DNA of 34,331 nt from JADJQU01 sp035490315 (GTDB taxonomy: Bacteria; Planctomycetota; UBA1135; GCA-002686595): contig DATHET010000024.1 in NCBI GenBank assembly GCA_035490315.1, forward strand, positions 1 to 34,331, written 5' to 3'. A model generated the notes under the pieces. That model saw only the letters and a list, made by a program, of their open reading frames with translations. It did no database searches and had not been told where the DNA came from. This document shows, piece after piece, positions 1 through 7,694 of this stretch (positions are counted from its first letter, which is position 1; every line of letters starts with the position of its first letter). The translations under genes and the position numbers were made by a program.

Positions 1-52
1 TTGCACAGATGCTCGGCGCCCGTTAGCGAACCCTCCGACTCGAGGTTGACCC

Positions 53-1333
53 ATGAAGCCGTTCCAGTTGCTTTGCTTCGCGCTCGCTTCCACCGCTCTT
101 GCCCACGCCGACGTGCGCGTGGTGCGCGGCCCAGGCTCGCAATTCAACGAGATCCAGGACGCGGTGAACGCCGCGGTCGACGGGGATCTGCTGCTGATCC
201 GAGCCGGCTCCTACGCGCCGGTCCTGATCGACGGCAAGGCCTTGAGCCTGTGCGCGGATGGCGCGGTCAACGTCACGATCACGGGCGGCCTGACGATTCA
301 GAACACATCGGCGATCCAGGTGAACGTGGTCTCTGGGATCCGCGTGAACGGGGTGCAATCGGCCGCGCTGCAGTTGTTTTCCGACCTCGGCCCCGTCCGA
401 ATCCAGGATTGTGTGTTCACCGGAGCGGACGGCGCATTCGCGCCCCAGTGGTCAGCAGATGGCTGGCCGGGAGCCTGGGTCGAGGGCTCGACGGGCGTCA
501 GCTTCGCGAAATGCACCCTCCAGGGCGGCGGCGGCGCCTCGTGCATTCCCCAGATCGTTTACATGGGAAATGGCGGGGATGGCGTATATGCCCGAGGTTC
601 TCGAATCGCGTTCACAAGCTGCGTGCTCCATGGCAGTGGTGGCGGGGGCTGTCAGGAGGTCGGCGATAGCAACGGCGGCCAGGGCGGCTGCGGTCTGCTC
701 GCCGACGGCGGCGTCTATTCCGCAGCCGGGTCCACGTTGCTCGGCGGATCCGGTGGCAGCGGCGCCGACCCCGGCGGCTTCCACTCGGGCGGTTGCGGAG
801 GTGTCGGCGGCGACGGTGCGAGACTGCTGAATGCGAACACGGTGGGCTACTGGATCGACAACTCCATGTCGGGCGCACCGGGCGGCACGAGCTTCAACCC
901 GAGCTGCCCATTCCAGTCACCTGCGGGCGTTCCGATCAATGTCCAATCGGGCGCGATTTCCACTCCGCTCAGCGGCCTCGCGCGCAAGTTCCACGTCCAG
1001 CAGCCCATCCGGGAGCAGTCCGCCGCCACGCTCGAATTCCGCGGCCAGCCTGGTGACAAGGTCTATCTGGTCGAGGGCAACGACACGCGCTTGTTCTTCC
1101 TCAGTCTCGCGTCCCACGGGATCAGTCTGGTGCGCACGCCGGTGTTGAGCAGCTCGATTCCGCTCGGTGTGATTCCGCCGAATGGTCTGCTGCAGATCCA
1201 AAGGCCGCAGGGCGATCTCGTTCCCGGCCTTCAACATCGCCAGCGATTCGCGCAAGGGATCCTCGTCGATGCCGCGGGCCAGAGTTTCCTCACCGACGTC
1301 CAGGCGATGGAGCTGCTCGACTCGGCCTACTGA
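53..1333 (+). CDS. Secreted glycine-rich beta-helix-like protein
   Basis: The 426-residue product begins with a signal peptide (about residues 1-19, ending near ALAHA) and should be exported. The mature part opens with a stretch typical of pectate-lyase-like right-handed beta-helix proteins: a phrase like 'FNEIQDAVNAAVDGDLLLIRAG', then short beta-strand repeats. The central part (about residues 150-290) is very rich in glycine and holds several cysteines. The last 130 residues look like a separate beta domain. The ATG is preceded by GAGG at a normal distance. The gene at 3119-4336 on the other strand has the same plan, so the two are probably paralogues. No catalytic residues of a polysaccharide lyase can be identified, so enzymatic activity is not claimed; a structural or adhesive surface role is equally possible. 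Confidence 0.8.
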   Translation: MKPFQLLCFALASTALAHADVRVVRGPGSQFNEIQDAVNAAVDGDLLLIRAGSYAPVLIDGKALSLCADGAVNVTITGGLTIQNTSAIQVNVVSGIRVNGVQSAALQLFSDLGPVRIQDCVFTGADGAFAPQWSADGWPGAWVEGSTGVSFAKCTLQGGGGASCIPQIVYMGNGGDGVYARGSRIAFTSCVLHGSGGGGCQEVGDSNGGQGGCGLLADGGVYSAAGSTLLGGSGGSGADPGGFHSGGCGGVGGDGARLLNANTVGYWIDNSMSGAPGGTSFNPSCPFQSPAGVPINVQSGAISTPLSGLARKFHVQQPIREQSAATLEFRGQPGDKVYLVEGNDTRLFFLSLASHGISLVRTPVLSSSIPLGVIPPNGLLQIQRPQGDLVPGLQHRQRFAQGILVDAAGQSFLTDVQAMELLDSAY

Positions 1334-1355
1334 GCGAGCGCGAGATCTACTTCGC

Positions 1356-2162
1356 TCAGCGCGGCTTGCGCGCCGCGATGTCGATCACCATCGGCGAGAA
1401 GAACATCGCGTCGGGATTCTTTTCCGCCGCGCTCCATTCGTCGAGGAAGCGCTCGCGTTCCTCGGGCTTCATCAGTCCCTGCGCGACGAGCATCGCCGAA
1501 TAGTGCGGGAAGAAGCGGCCGGCCCAGCGGAATCCCGGAGACTCGGGCCCTCCGCACAGGACGTTTGGCTTCACGTCGAACACTTCGAGTCCCGCGGCGC
1601 GCATCCATCCGGGCAAGCGGCCGGCGATGAAGGGATCGCCGCCGCGACTCTTGTAGAGCGCGCGCGTGCCGCGGATCGCGGCCTGGAAACCGGGGCTCTC
1701 GGGATAGAGGGAGATGCCTTCGTGCTGGTAGTCCTCGACCGCGAGGATCCCGCCGGGAGCCAGGGCTTCGGACAGACGCCGCACGATCGCGTCGACACGC
1801 GGAGGGAAGGACAGAACCCATCTCGCGAAGATCAGGTCGAAGGATCCTGGCTCGAGACGCGCGTCCTCGATGCGCTGCTCGACGATTTCGATCGGCGCAG
1901 AGCCCGCGGACAGCGGCTTGGAGCGCAGGTGCGCGATCCAGCGCGGGGATTCGTCGAGGGCGACGACGCTGCCTTGCGGCCCCACGCGCCGCGCCAGGGA
2001 ATCGACCACGAATCCGGGTCCGCAGCCCAGGTCGAGCGCGCGGGATCCGCGCGAGATCGCGAGCCGGTCGAGGAAGCTCTCGGTCATCGGGCCCCAGACT
2101 TCGTGCTGGAAGCCCAGGCGCTCGAGCTCGCGGTCGCCGGTTTCGAGGACGTAGCTGCTCAT
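1356..2162 (-). CDS. Class I SAM-dependent methyltransferase
   Basis: This 268-residue protein has the Rossmann-fold methyltransferase hallmarks. Motif I, DLGCGPG, is at residues 44-50. An acidic residue closes strand beta-2 (VVALDES, D70) and would bind the SAM ribose. A post-II/III segment reads FDLIFARWVLSF. The protein resembles Methyltransf_11/25/31 enzymes, which act on small molecules, quinones or lipids, and the substrate cannot be read from sequence. No signal peptide or membrane segment is present, so it should be cytoplasmic. It is divergent from the radical SAM gene, with only 22 bp between the two start codons, so the promoters must overlap each other or the opposite coding sequence. 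Its stop lies 22 bp from the stop of the beta-helix gene, tail to tail. Confidence 0.85.
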   Translation of the reverse strand: MSSYVLETGDRELERLGFQHEVWGPMTESFLDRLAISRGSRALDLGCGPGFVVDSLARRVGPQGSVVALDESPRWIAHLRSKPLSAGSAPIEIVEQRIEDARLEPGSFDLIFARWVLSFPPRVDAIVRRLSEALAPGGILAVEDYQHEGISLYPESPGFQAAIRGTRALYKSRGGDPFIAGRLPGWMRAAGLEVFDVKPNVLCGGPESPGFRWAGRFFPHYSAMLVAQGLMKPEERERFLDEWSAAEKNPDAMFFSPMVIDIAARKPR

Positions 2163-2184
2163 CGCGGATCGCTACTCTAGCGCC

Positions 2185-3033
2185 GTGCCCGGCCCGCTCA
2201 CCACGCAAGACCACGACCGCGGCCGCGGCGGCCGCACCTACCTCTATCCGGTCGTGTCGCGGCGCGCGCGCGGAGTGTCCGTCGGCGTCAACCTCAACCC
2301 CAACAACGCCTGCAACTGGCGCTGCGTGTACTGCCAGGTTCCGGGGCTGGTCTTCGGCAATGCGCCGCCGATCGACCTGGCCCTGCTCGAGCGCGAGCTC
2401 AAGGATCAGCTGGCCGAGGTCCAGAGCGCGGACTGGCTCGAGAGGAACGCGCCGGCGGACTCGCGCCGCATCAACGATGTCGCCATGTCCGGCAATGGCG
2501 AGCCGACCAGCTCGCGCCAGCTGCCCGAGGTGGTCGAGGTCATCGCGCGCACCCTCGAGGCCCTGCTCCTGCTGCACAAGATCAAGCTCGTGCTGATCAC
2601 CAATGGCTCGCTGATCCATCTCGATTACGTGCAGGACTCGATCCGGCGCATGGCCGAGCTGTCTGGCGAGGTGTGGTTCAAGCTGGACAGCGCGACCGAC
2701 TCAGGCATCGCGACGGTCAACAATTTCGCGGGGGGCGCGCAGCGCCAGCGGCGCAATCTGGAAATCTGCGCGCGAGCCTGCCCGACATGGATCCAGACCT
2801 GCTGGCTGTCGATCGACGGCCGCGCTCCGTCGACCGACGAGCAGTCGGCTTATCTGCGCGAGATCGAGGAGCTCGTGCGCGCGCGCGTGCCCGTGGTCGG
2901 CGTGCACCTGTATTCGATCGCGCGTCCTTCGTTCCAACCCGAAGCGCCGCGCCTGGCCGCGCTGACTCGCGAGCAGCTGATCGAGTTCGCGCGTGCGATC
3001 GAATCCAAGGGAATGCGCGTCGAAGTTTCCTGA
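2185..3033 (+). CDS. Radical SAM protein, COG0731/TYW1-like
   Basis: The 282-residue product carries the radical SAM cluster motif CxxxCxxC (C43, C47, C50 in ACNWRCVYCQ), which would bind a [4Fe-4S] cluster and cleave SAM. It also has a GEPT motif at 105-108 (MSGNGEPTS), found where the SAM amino group is bound, and a following strand VLITNGS. These features match the COG0731 group, which includes the wyosine-forming TYW1. The bacterial members are mostly uncharacterised, so a tRNA substrate is only a possibility. The GTG at 2185 is the chosen start. It lies 22 bp from the divergent methyltransferase start, which suggests co-regulation. The stop codon abuts an 84-bp palindrome. Confidence 0.85.
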   Translation: MPGPLTTQDHDRGRGGRTYLYPVVSRRARGVSVGVNLNPNNACNWRCVYCQVPGLVFGNAPPIDLALLERELKDQLAEVQSADWLERNAPADSRRINDVAMSGNGEPTSSRQLPEVVEVIARTLEALLLLHKIKLVLITNGSLIHLDYVQDSIRRMAELSGEVWFKLDSATDSGIATVNNFAGGAQRQRRNLEICARACPTWIQTCWLSIDGRAPSTDEQSAYLREIEELVRARVPVVGVHLYSIARPSFQPEAPRLAALTREQLIEFARAIESKGMRVEVS

Positions 3034-3034
3034 G

Positions 3035-3118
3035 CGGTACCCGGTAAAGCACCACCATCCTGAACACGCGCGAAACGTTTCGCGCATGTTCAGGATGGTG
3101 GTGCTTTACCGGGTACCG
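3035..3118. repeat. 84-bp near-perfect palindrome, type 1
   Basis: The two 42-base arms pair with a single mismatch (C at 3067, A at 3086) and no loop, because the centre AAACGTTT is itself palindromic. The outer ends read GGTACCCGGTA and its complement. The element fills the whole space between the radical SAM stop codon (3031-3033) and the stop codon of the convergent beta-helix gene (3119-3121). It is related to the palindrome at 9346-9432. It could serve as a bidirectional terminator, although there is no T-tract, or be a REP/MITE-like element. Confidence 0.95.
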
Positions 3119-4336
3119 TTACTGGACGAGCGTCTCGACCGAATTCGACTTCTGGGTCAGGTTGTTGCTCGGGTTGGTGACCTTGACCTGGAAGATCAGG
3201 AGCTTGCCGGCAGGGGCTCCCGGTTGGATGAGCCACGGGGAATCGAGGAAGCCTGACGGCGGCATCAGGCCGCGGTCGAAGCTGCGCTCCTTCAGGACCA
3301 GACCTTCGATCAGGATCCCTGTCGCGGGCTGCACGATCGGCTTGCGGCCGACGTTGAGGCGCACGGCCACGCCCGGATTCGCGTGCAAGCGCAGCGTGAT
3401 CACCGCTCCGGGTGTCGGAACGCCGATGAGCTCGAGCGTCGGCTCCGTGGTCGGCTGCTGATGGTAGGTTCCGCCGGTGAGCAGCGGCGCCGTCGGCGAA
3501 TAGGTTGTCTGGGAGGACCAGGCGGTCACATTGGGACTGAGCACCATGGACGGACCGGAGGGACCGGGGGGCGTGCCGCCTCCAGATCCCCCATGAACCT
3601 GGCTGCCGCACAAGATCAGCTCGAGCATGCCACCGCCTGGCCCGCTCGTGGCGATTCCCTTTCCACCCTGCCCGGCAGGTAGCCAGCAGCCGATGTCAAA
3701 GTCGTCGTAACCGCCTGTGCCACCGTAGGCCAACGAGTTCGTGAAGTGCAGGCGTGTGATGCCCTGGCAGGTGAGGGCGTCACCACCGGGGGTAGCCGGC
3801 ACGTGGCTGATGCACTCCGCATCCCATCCGTCGAATCCCACCAGTCGGGATTGGCCCAACTGGACCCGCGAATTGACGACACGCAGGGAGGCGTTCGAGT
3901 ACCAATTGGCATTCGCTTCACGAATGCGAACGTCCGTGCTGGCTTGAACGAGCGTGCTTCCGTCGAGGCCTTGCAGCAGGACAGTCCCCGTGCAATTGTC
4001 CACGGCCACATAGCTGCGGAAGTTGCATAGCGCGGCCACCTCACCAGCAGGCACTGCGCTGACTGCAACGCTACCCGGAAAGATCTCGACCAGCCCCTGG
4101 CCCAGGACCGTCATCCCGCGGGTCAGCGTGAACCCGCCGTAGTATCCGTGCCTGACGAGGATCACGTCGCCGGGCGCCGCCGCTGCAATCGCGGGAGGAA
4201 TGGTCGTGAAATGCGCGCCAGGTCCATTGGCCTGGTCGACGATCCACGTGTTGCAGAGCGCGACTGAAACCAGCGCGAGCCATGCCGTGCTCGCAGCGAC
4301 AGCGCGTCGAAGCGCGGATCGAATCAGGGTGGACAT
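3119..4336 (-). CDS. Secreted glycine-rich beta-helix-like protein, paralogue
   Basis: The start is ATG at 4336, preceded by AGAGGTGAA; an upstream GTG would add 68 residues that lie partly in a palindrome and look non-coding. The 405-residue protein begins with MSTLIRSALRRAVAASTAW and a hydrophobic signal segment to about residue 30. A beta-helix opening follows, similar to that of the 53-1333 protein: 'GPGAHFTTIPPAIAAAAPGDVILVRHG'. The middle is glycine-rich (GGTGGYDDFD, GPGGG) and the end is a beta-rich domain of about 130 residues. The last codons (ETLVQ) touch the palindrome at 3035-3118. It lies 214 bp downstream of the RCC1-repeat gene on the same strand. It is exported; its function is unknown. 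Confidence 0.8.
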   Translation of the reverse strand: MSTLIRSALRRAVAASTAWLALVSVALCNTWIVDQANGPGAHFTTIPPAIAAAAPGDVILVRHGYYGGFTLTRGMTVLGQGLVEIFPGSVAVSAVPAGEVAALCNFRSYVAVDNCTGTVLLQGLDGSTLVQASTDVRIREANANWYSNASLRVVNSRVQLGQSRLVGFDGWDAECISHVPATPGGDALTCQGITRLHFTNSLAYGGTGGYDDFDIGCWLPAGQGGKGIATSGPGGGMLELILCGSQVHGGSGGGTPPGPSGPSMVLSPNVTAWSSQTTYSPTAPLLTGGTYHQQPTTEPTLELIGVPTPGAVITLRLHANPGVAVRLNVGRKPIVQPATGILIEGLVLKERSFDRGLMPPSGFLDSPWLIQPGAPAGKLLIFQVKVTNPSNNLTQKSNSVETLVQ

Positions 4337-4449
4337 TGTTTCACCTCTTGCCGGATAGGGCTGCCTTGGTGAGCTCGATGCGAACCGGGGGCTTTGAAAC
4401 GCGTCCCAGGGTCGACATCCAAGGCTAGCACTCCTGGTCGGTACCGGTA

Positions 4450-4550
4450 CGGAGTCAGGAGAATTCGTCCAGAGTCGTGCGGGCCTCCGCGCGGCGCGAA
4501 CGCGGCGCGCGGAGGCCCGCACGACTCCGGACGAATTCACCTGACTCCGC
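4450..4550. repeat. ~100-bp imperfect palindrome, type 2
   Basis: Arms of about 44 bases pair with two mismatches and a short GC-rich centre (CGCG-AA-CGCG). The arms begin CGGAGTCAGG and include an EcoRI-like GAATTC. The element starts within a base or two of the stop codon of the RCC1-repeat gene and lies in its 3' flank. The sequence GGTACCGGTA sits just outside the left arm, which recalls the ends of the type 1 palindromes, but no matching end is present on the right. My position count may be off by one here. Confidence 0.85.
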
Positions 4551-6821
4551 CTATCGCGGGCAGACCAGATATTCGATCGCGTCGGAGAGCTGAACGTTGT
4601 TCGGCGCGGCGATACCCGGGTCGCGGCCCCAGGCTTGGACGTCGACCGTCGTGCCCGCCGTGCTCAGGAAAGGCGCGGGCGTCCCGCCGAGCGCGCCGAT
4701 CGCGAATGCGTTGAAGTCGAGCGCATACACGCCCGAGCAGTCGCTCGGCGGAGGATTGCCACCCGAGGCCAAGGCCACGGAGCGTTTCACGGGAGCGGCG
4801 ATGCACAGCGTTCCGCCGCTGAAGGGCAGGGCTGCGCGTCCTGAATTGCCGTAGAGGAACAAGCCCGGCTTGTTGTTGAGCGCTTGCGTCACCGAAATCG
4901 TGAAGCCGCTCGGCGCGGACGCGCTCGGGTTGCCGACAGAGCCGATCGCGGGCAGGCAGGCCTGCGAGTTCACCTTGCCCGTGCAATAGACGGCCGTCGT
5001 GCAGGCCTGCTCGACCAGCGCGAAGCTGCTGCGGCTCGCCGCGGACAAGCCTCGGATCCACGCTCCGCTGGGAAATACCGGCACGTCGCATTGGTGGAAA
5101 AGGTTCGAGCCCCAGGCGACGACGACACCGTCGCTGCGGCGCGCGAGCGAGTGCACCCAGCCGGCACTGACGTCGACATAGACGACCCCCGCGGGCAGCG
5201 TGGGCACGTTGCGCTGCCCCAGCGTGTTGTTGCCCCAAGCGCTGATCTGTCCGTCGCTGCGCAGACCCAGCGCGAATTCGTTCCCGGCGGAGACTTTGGA
5301 AAAGCCCACGCCCGGTGGGAGCGCGGGGACGTTGGATTCACCATGGCCGTTGCTCCCCCAGGCGCGGATCGAGCCATCGCTCACGCGCCCCAGGTTGAAG
5401 TTCACGCCCGAGGAGATCTGGACCCAGGTGAGTCCCGCCGACAGGGCGGGGATGAACTGCGTGCCGCTGGAATTGGAGCCCCACGCGACCAGCGAGCCGT
5501 CGCTGCGGCGCGCGAGGCAGTGGATCACGCCGAGGCTCACCTCGACGTAGGCAAGCCCGGTCGGCAGCGCGGGTACCGTGAATTCACCGTAGTTGCCCGT
5601 CCCGCCCCACACGAAGAGCGCGCCGTCGCTGCGCACGGCGGCGCAGTGGAGCAGACCGGCGGCCACCTGGGTGTAGATCATCACGGGCGGAAGGACGGGG
5701 GCTGGCGAAACCGCGCTGTCCCACGACTTGACGCTCCCGTCGCTCGACAGGAGCACCGCGGCGTTGTCTTTCGCGGCAACCCCGACGTAGCTCGCCCCCA
5801 CCGCCAGCGCCGGCACGTTGCACTGGATGTCCGCGTTGAATCCCCAGGAGATGACTCGCCCGTCGCTTCGCTGCGCGGTCGCGTGCTGCTGACCTGCCGC
5901 GATCTGGACGTAAGTCTGCCCCGCTGGCAGTGGAGGGATGTTGTTGATGCCATGAGAAGGGTGACCCCACGCTTCCCACTCGACGACGACACCGTCGCTG
6001 CGCAGCGCGAGGGAGAACCACTGACTCGCGGAGATCGCGACGTAGGTCACACCTGCCGGCAAGGCCGGGACGTTGCAGAGCAGACTGCTGCAATCTCCCC
6101 AGACCACGATCTGGCCGTCGCTTCGCAGCCCCATCGAGTGGGAATAGAGCCCGCTGACGTCGACGTACTGGACGCCAGGGGGCAGTGCAGGCACGTTGCA
6201 TTGTCCCGAGTTGTTGAGGCCCCATCCGACCGCGGAGCCGTCGCTGCGAATTGCGAGCGCGAACCCGATTCCGGCATCCAACTTCACGTACGTGAGGCCC
6301 GCGGGCAGGACCGGGATGTTGAGCTGGCCGTTGCCATTGTTGCCCCAGGCGATCGCGCTACCGTCGCCGCGCAGCGCGACCGTGAAGTCACCACCCGCAG
6401 CCCCGTCGACGTACGTCATACCCGGAGGCAGCGGGGGCACGTTGCACTGACTGAAGAGATTCTGGCCCCAGGCCACGAGCATGCCGTCGCTGCGAAGCGC
6501 GACCATGTGGGAAGCGCCGCGCATCATTCTCACGTAGGTCGTTCCGGCGGGGAGCGGCGGAATGACGCAGGCCAGCGAGTCGTTGCTGCCCCAACCGACG
6601 ATCGTTCCGTTCGCGCGGCGCGCGTAGGTGTTCCTTCTGCCGGCTGCGACCTCGGCGAAGGCCTCGGAATTCCAGGCCGAATTGGCGACGTGACCGCCCC
6701 AGACCGTGACTTCTACTTGAGCGCTCGAGCGTGCTTCGAGCCCCGCGAGCGAGCAGGTGAGCAGCAGCGCGGTCGCGCTGAAGCTCCGACAAAGATGACA
6801 GGTGGATTGAAGCAGCTTCAT
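4551..6821 (-). CDS. Secreted RCC1-repeat propeller protein
   Basis: This 756-residue protein has a signal peptide (hydrophobic SATALLLTCSLAGL, about residues 14-27) and about 13 tandem repeats of roughly 41 residues (about residues 50-600). Each repeat follows the pattern 'WGxNxxGQCNVPxLPxGxxYVxVxAGxxHxxALRSDGxV', the RCC1/alpha-tubulin-suppressor type that folds as beta-propeller blades. Thirteen repeats exceed one seven-bladed propeller, so two propellers are likely. Residues 612-756 form a cysteine-containing C-terminal domain also found at the end of the 26668-27912 protein. The ATG overlaps the stop of the BoxR-like gene as ATGA, so the two are probably translated from one message. Its role is unknown. 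Eukaryotic RCC1 function (Ran GEF) should not be inferred for a secreted bacterial protein. Confidence 0.88.
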   Translation of the reverse strand: MKLLQSTCHLCRSFSATALLLTCSLAGLEARSSAQVEVTVWGGHVANSAWNSEAFAEVAAGRRNTYARRANGTIVGWGSNDSLACVIPPLPAGTTYVRMMRGASHMVALRSDGMLVAWGQNLFSQCNVPPLPPGMTYVDGAAGGDFTVALRGDGSAIAWGNNGNGQLNIPVLPAGLTYVKLDAGIGFALAIRSDGSAVGWGLNNSGQCNVPALPPGVQYVDVSGLYSHSMGLRSDGQIVVWGDCSSLLCNVPALPAGVTYVAISASQWFSLALRSDGVVVEWEAWGHPSHGINNIPPLPAGQTYVQIAAGQQHATAQRSDGRVISWGFNADIQCNVPALAVGASYVGVAAKDNAAVLLSSDGSVKSWDSAVSPAPVLPPVMIYTQVAAGLLHCAAVRSDGALFVWGGTGNYGEFTVPALPTGLAYVEVSLGVIHCLARRSDGSLVAWGSNSSGTQFIPALSAGLTWVQISSGVNFNLGRVSDGSIRAWGSNGHGESNVPALPPGVGFSKVSAGNEFALGLRSDGQISAWGNNTLGQRNVPTLPAGVVYVDVSAGWVHSLARRSDGVVVAWGSNLFHQCDVPVFPSGAWIRGLSAASRSSFALVEQACTTAVYCTGKVNSQACLPAIGSVGNPSASAPSGFTISVTQALNNKPGLFLYGNSGRAALPFSGGTLCIAAPVKRSVALASGGNPPPSDCSGVYALDFNAFAIGALGGTPAPFLSTAGTTVDVQAWGRDPGIAAPNNVQLSDAIEYLVCPR
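4554..4988 (-). other. Shared C-terminal domain, copy 1
   Basis: Codons 612-756 of the RCC1-repeat protein encode about 145 residues that align with the end of the 26668-27912 product. Common points, in order, are YC/FC-x-GK, NS, C-x-PAIG, NKPGL, F-x-GG-x-LC-x-A-x-P-x-KR, GRDP and LSDAI. The two proteins otherwise have unrelated repeat regions. The domain may act in sorting or surface attachment, which is an inference. Confidence 0.8.
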
Positions 6822-7591
6822 GGCGAGGAGCGAGACTCGCCCAGCTCCGAAGATCCGTCAAGCCGGGTCGCCAGCTCGCGCACGATTTCCGCGACGGGGC
6901 GCTGGGACGTGTCGATGGTGATCTCGCAGCGCGCGTAGTCGGCGGCGCGCTCGTCGAGCAGGGCTTTCAGCTCGGACAAGGCCTGGGGCCGACCCTGCAT
7001 CGGACGCGAATCACCCTGGGCAGCGACGCGCCGCAAATGCTCCTCGGGTTGCGCGCGCAACCAGACGGTGTGGCAGGTCTGGCGCAGGCGCGCAAACGTG
7101 TCGCTCGCGCGCACCAGCGAGCCGCCGGCGGCGAGGACCATGCGGCCGCCGCGCGCGAGCACTTCTTCGAGGGCCTCGCGCTCGAGGCGGCGGAAGCCCG
7201 CGACGCCGTGCAGGTCGAAGATCGCGCCGAGCGAGAGGCCCGCGAGCTCCTCGACGCGCTGGTCGAGCTCGACGAAGGGCACTTCGAGCGCCAGGGCGAG
7301 TCCGCGGCCGACGCTTGACTTGCCCGCGCCGCGCAGGCCGAGCAGGGCGATGCGACCGGCGCGCAGCGCGGACGCGTCGAAGTCGACCAGCTCGCCCGCG
7401 CGGACCGAGAGGGCCTCGGCGAGGGCGTGCAGCGTGGTGACGGTCAAGTTCGCGCGGCCCGACTCGGCCTCGGTGATCTGCCGGCGGCTGACGGCCGAGA
7501 CCCGAGCCAGCTCGCTGACGCTCAGTCCGGCCCGCGAGCGTGCGTCGCGCAGCCGGCGACCGAGTTCCATGAGGATCGGGGCGTTTTTCAT
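6818..7591 (-). CDS. boxR: BoxR/BzdR-type benzoyl-CoA-responsive regulator
   Basis: The 257-residue protein joins an N-terminal XRE-type helix-turn-helix (about residues 8-65) to a shikimate-kinase-like domain (about 78-245). The second domain keeps a Walker A loop (GLRGAGKS, 85-92), an acidic substrate-site residue (D110 in VELDQ), the GFRRLE segment near 132, an AAGGS loop near 154 and an arginine-bearing lid (DSRPMQGRP). This fusion is the known architecture of BzdR and BoxR, which repress benzoate genes until benzoyl-CoA binds the kinase-like domain. Divergent location next to boxC and boxB supports that role. The ATG at 7591 follows GGGAAG; a second in-frame ATG at codon 8 is possible. 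Its stop overlaps the ATG of the RCC1-repeat gene. Kinase activity is not expected from the family but cannot be excluded here. Confidence 0.9.
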   Translation of the reverse strand: MKNAPILMELGRRLRDARSRAGLSVSELARVSAVSRRQITEAESGRANLTVTTLHALAEALSVRAGELVDFDASALRAGRIALLGLRGAGKSSVGRGLALALEVPFVELDQRVEELAGLSLGAIFDLHGVAGFRRLEREALEEVLARGGRMVLAAGGSLVRASDTFARLRQTCHTVWLRAQPEEHLRRVAAQGDSRPMQGRPQALSELKALLDERAADYARCEITIDTSQRPVAEIVRELATRLDGSSELGESRSSP

Positions 7592-7616
7592 GCTTCCCGG
7601 GCGAGAATCTGCGCGC

Positions 7617-7652
7617 TATACTGCCCGCAATTCTCCAGGTCTGAGCAGTATA
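7617..7652. promoter_or_regulatory. Candidate BoxR operator between boxR and boxC
   Basis: TATACTGC (7617-7624) and its exact complement GCAGTATA (7645-7652) form an inverted repeat with centres 28 bp apart, inside the 103-bp gap between boxR and boxC. Each half also contains TATACT, a good -10-like hexamer, one facing each gene. No convincing -35 boxes were found. A regulator bound here could control both directions. This is inferred from position and symmetry; binding is not shown. Confidence 0.5.
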
Positions 7653-7694
7653 CCTCTCAGGCCGGCCCCCACGCCACGTCCTCCAGGAGCTCTC

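Noticed and set aside
4339..4540. N-terminal extension of the 3119-4336 protein from an upstream GTG
   Set aside because: The extra codons run through the type 2 palindrome and lack a signal peptide, whereas the ATG at 4336 has AGAGGTGAA before it and a signal peptide after it.
4884..6938. A 684-codon open frame antisense to the RCC1-repeat gene
   Set aside because: Its repetitive look mirrors the RCC1 repeats on the other strand; it has no ribosome site or recognisable domain.
7068..7694. A 209-codon N-terminal extension of boxC
   Set aside because: It lies antisense to boxR and would make the protein far longer than known BoxC; the TTG at 7695 has a ribosome site and gives the family length.
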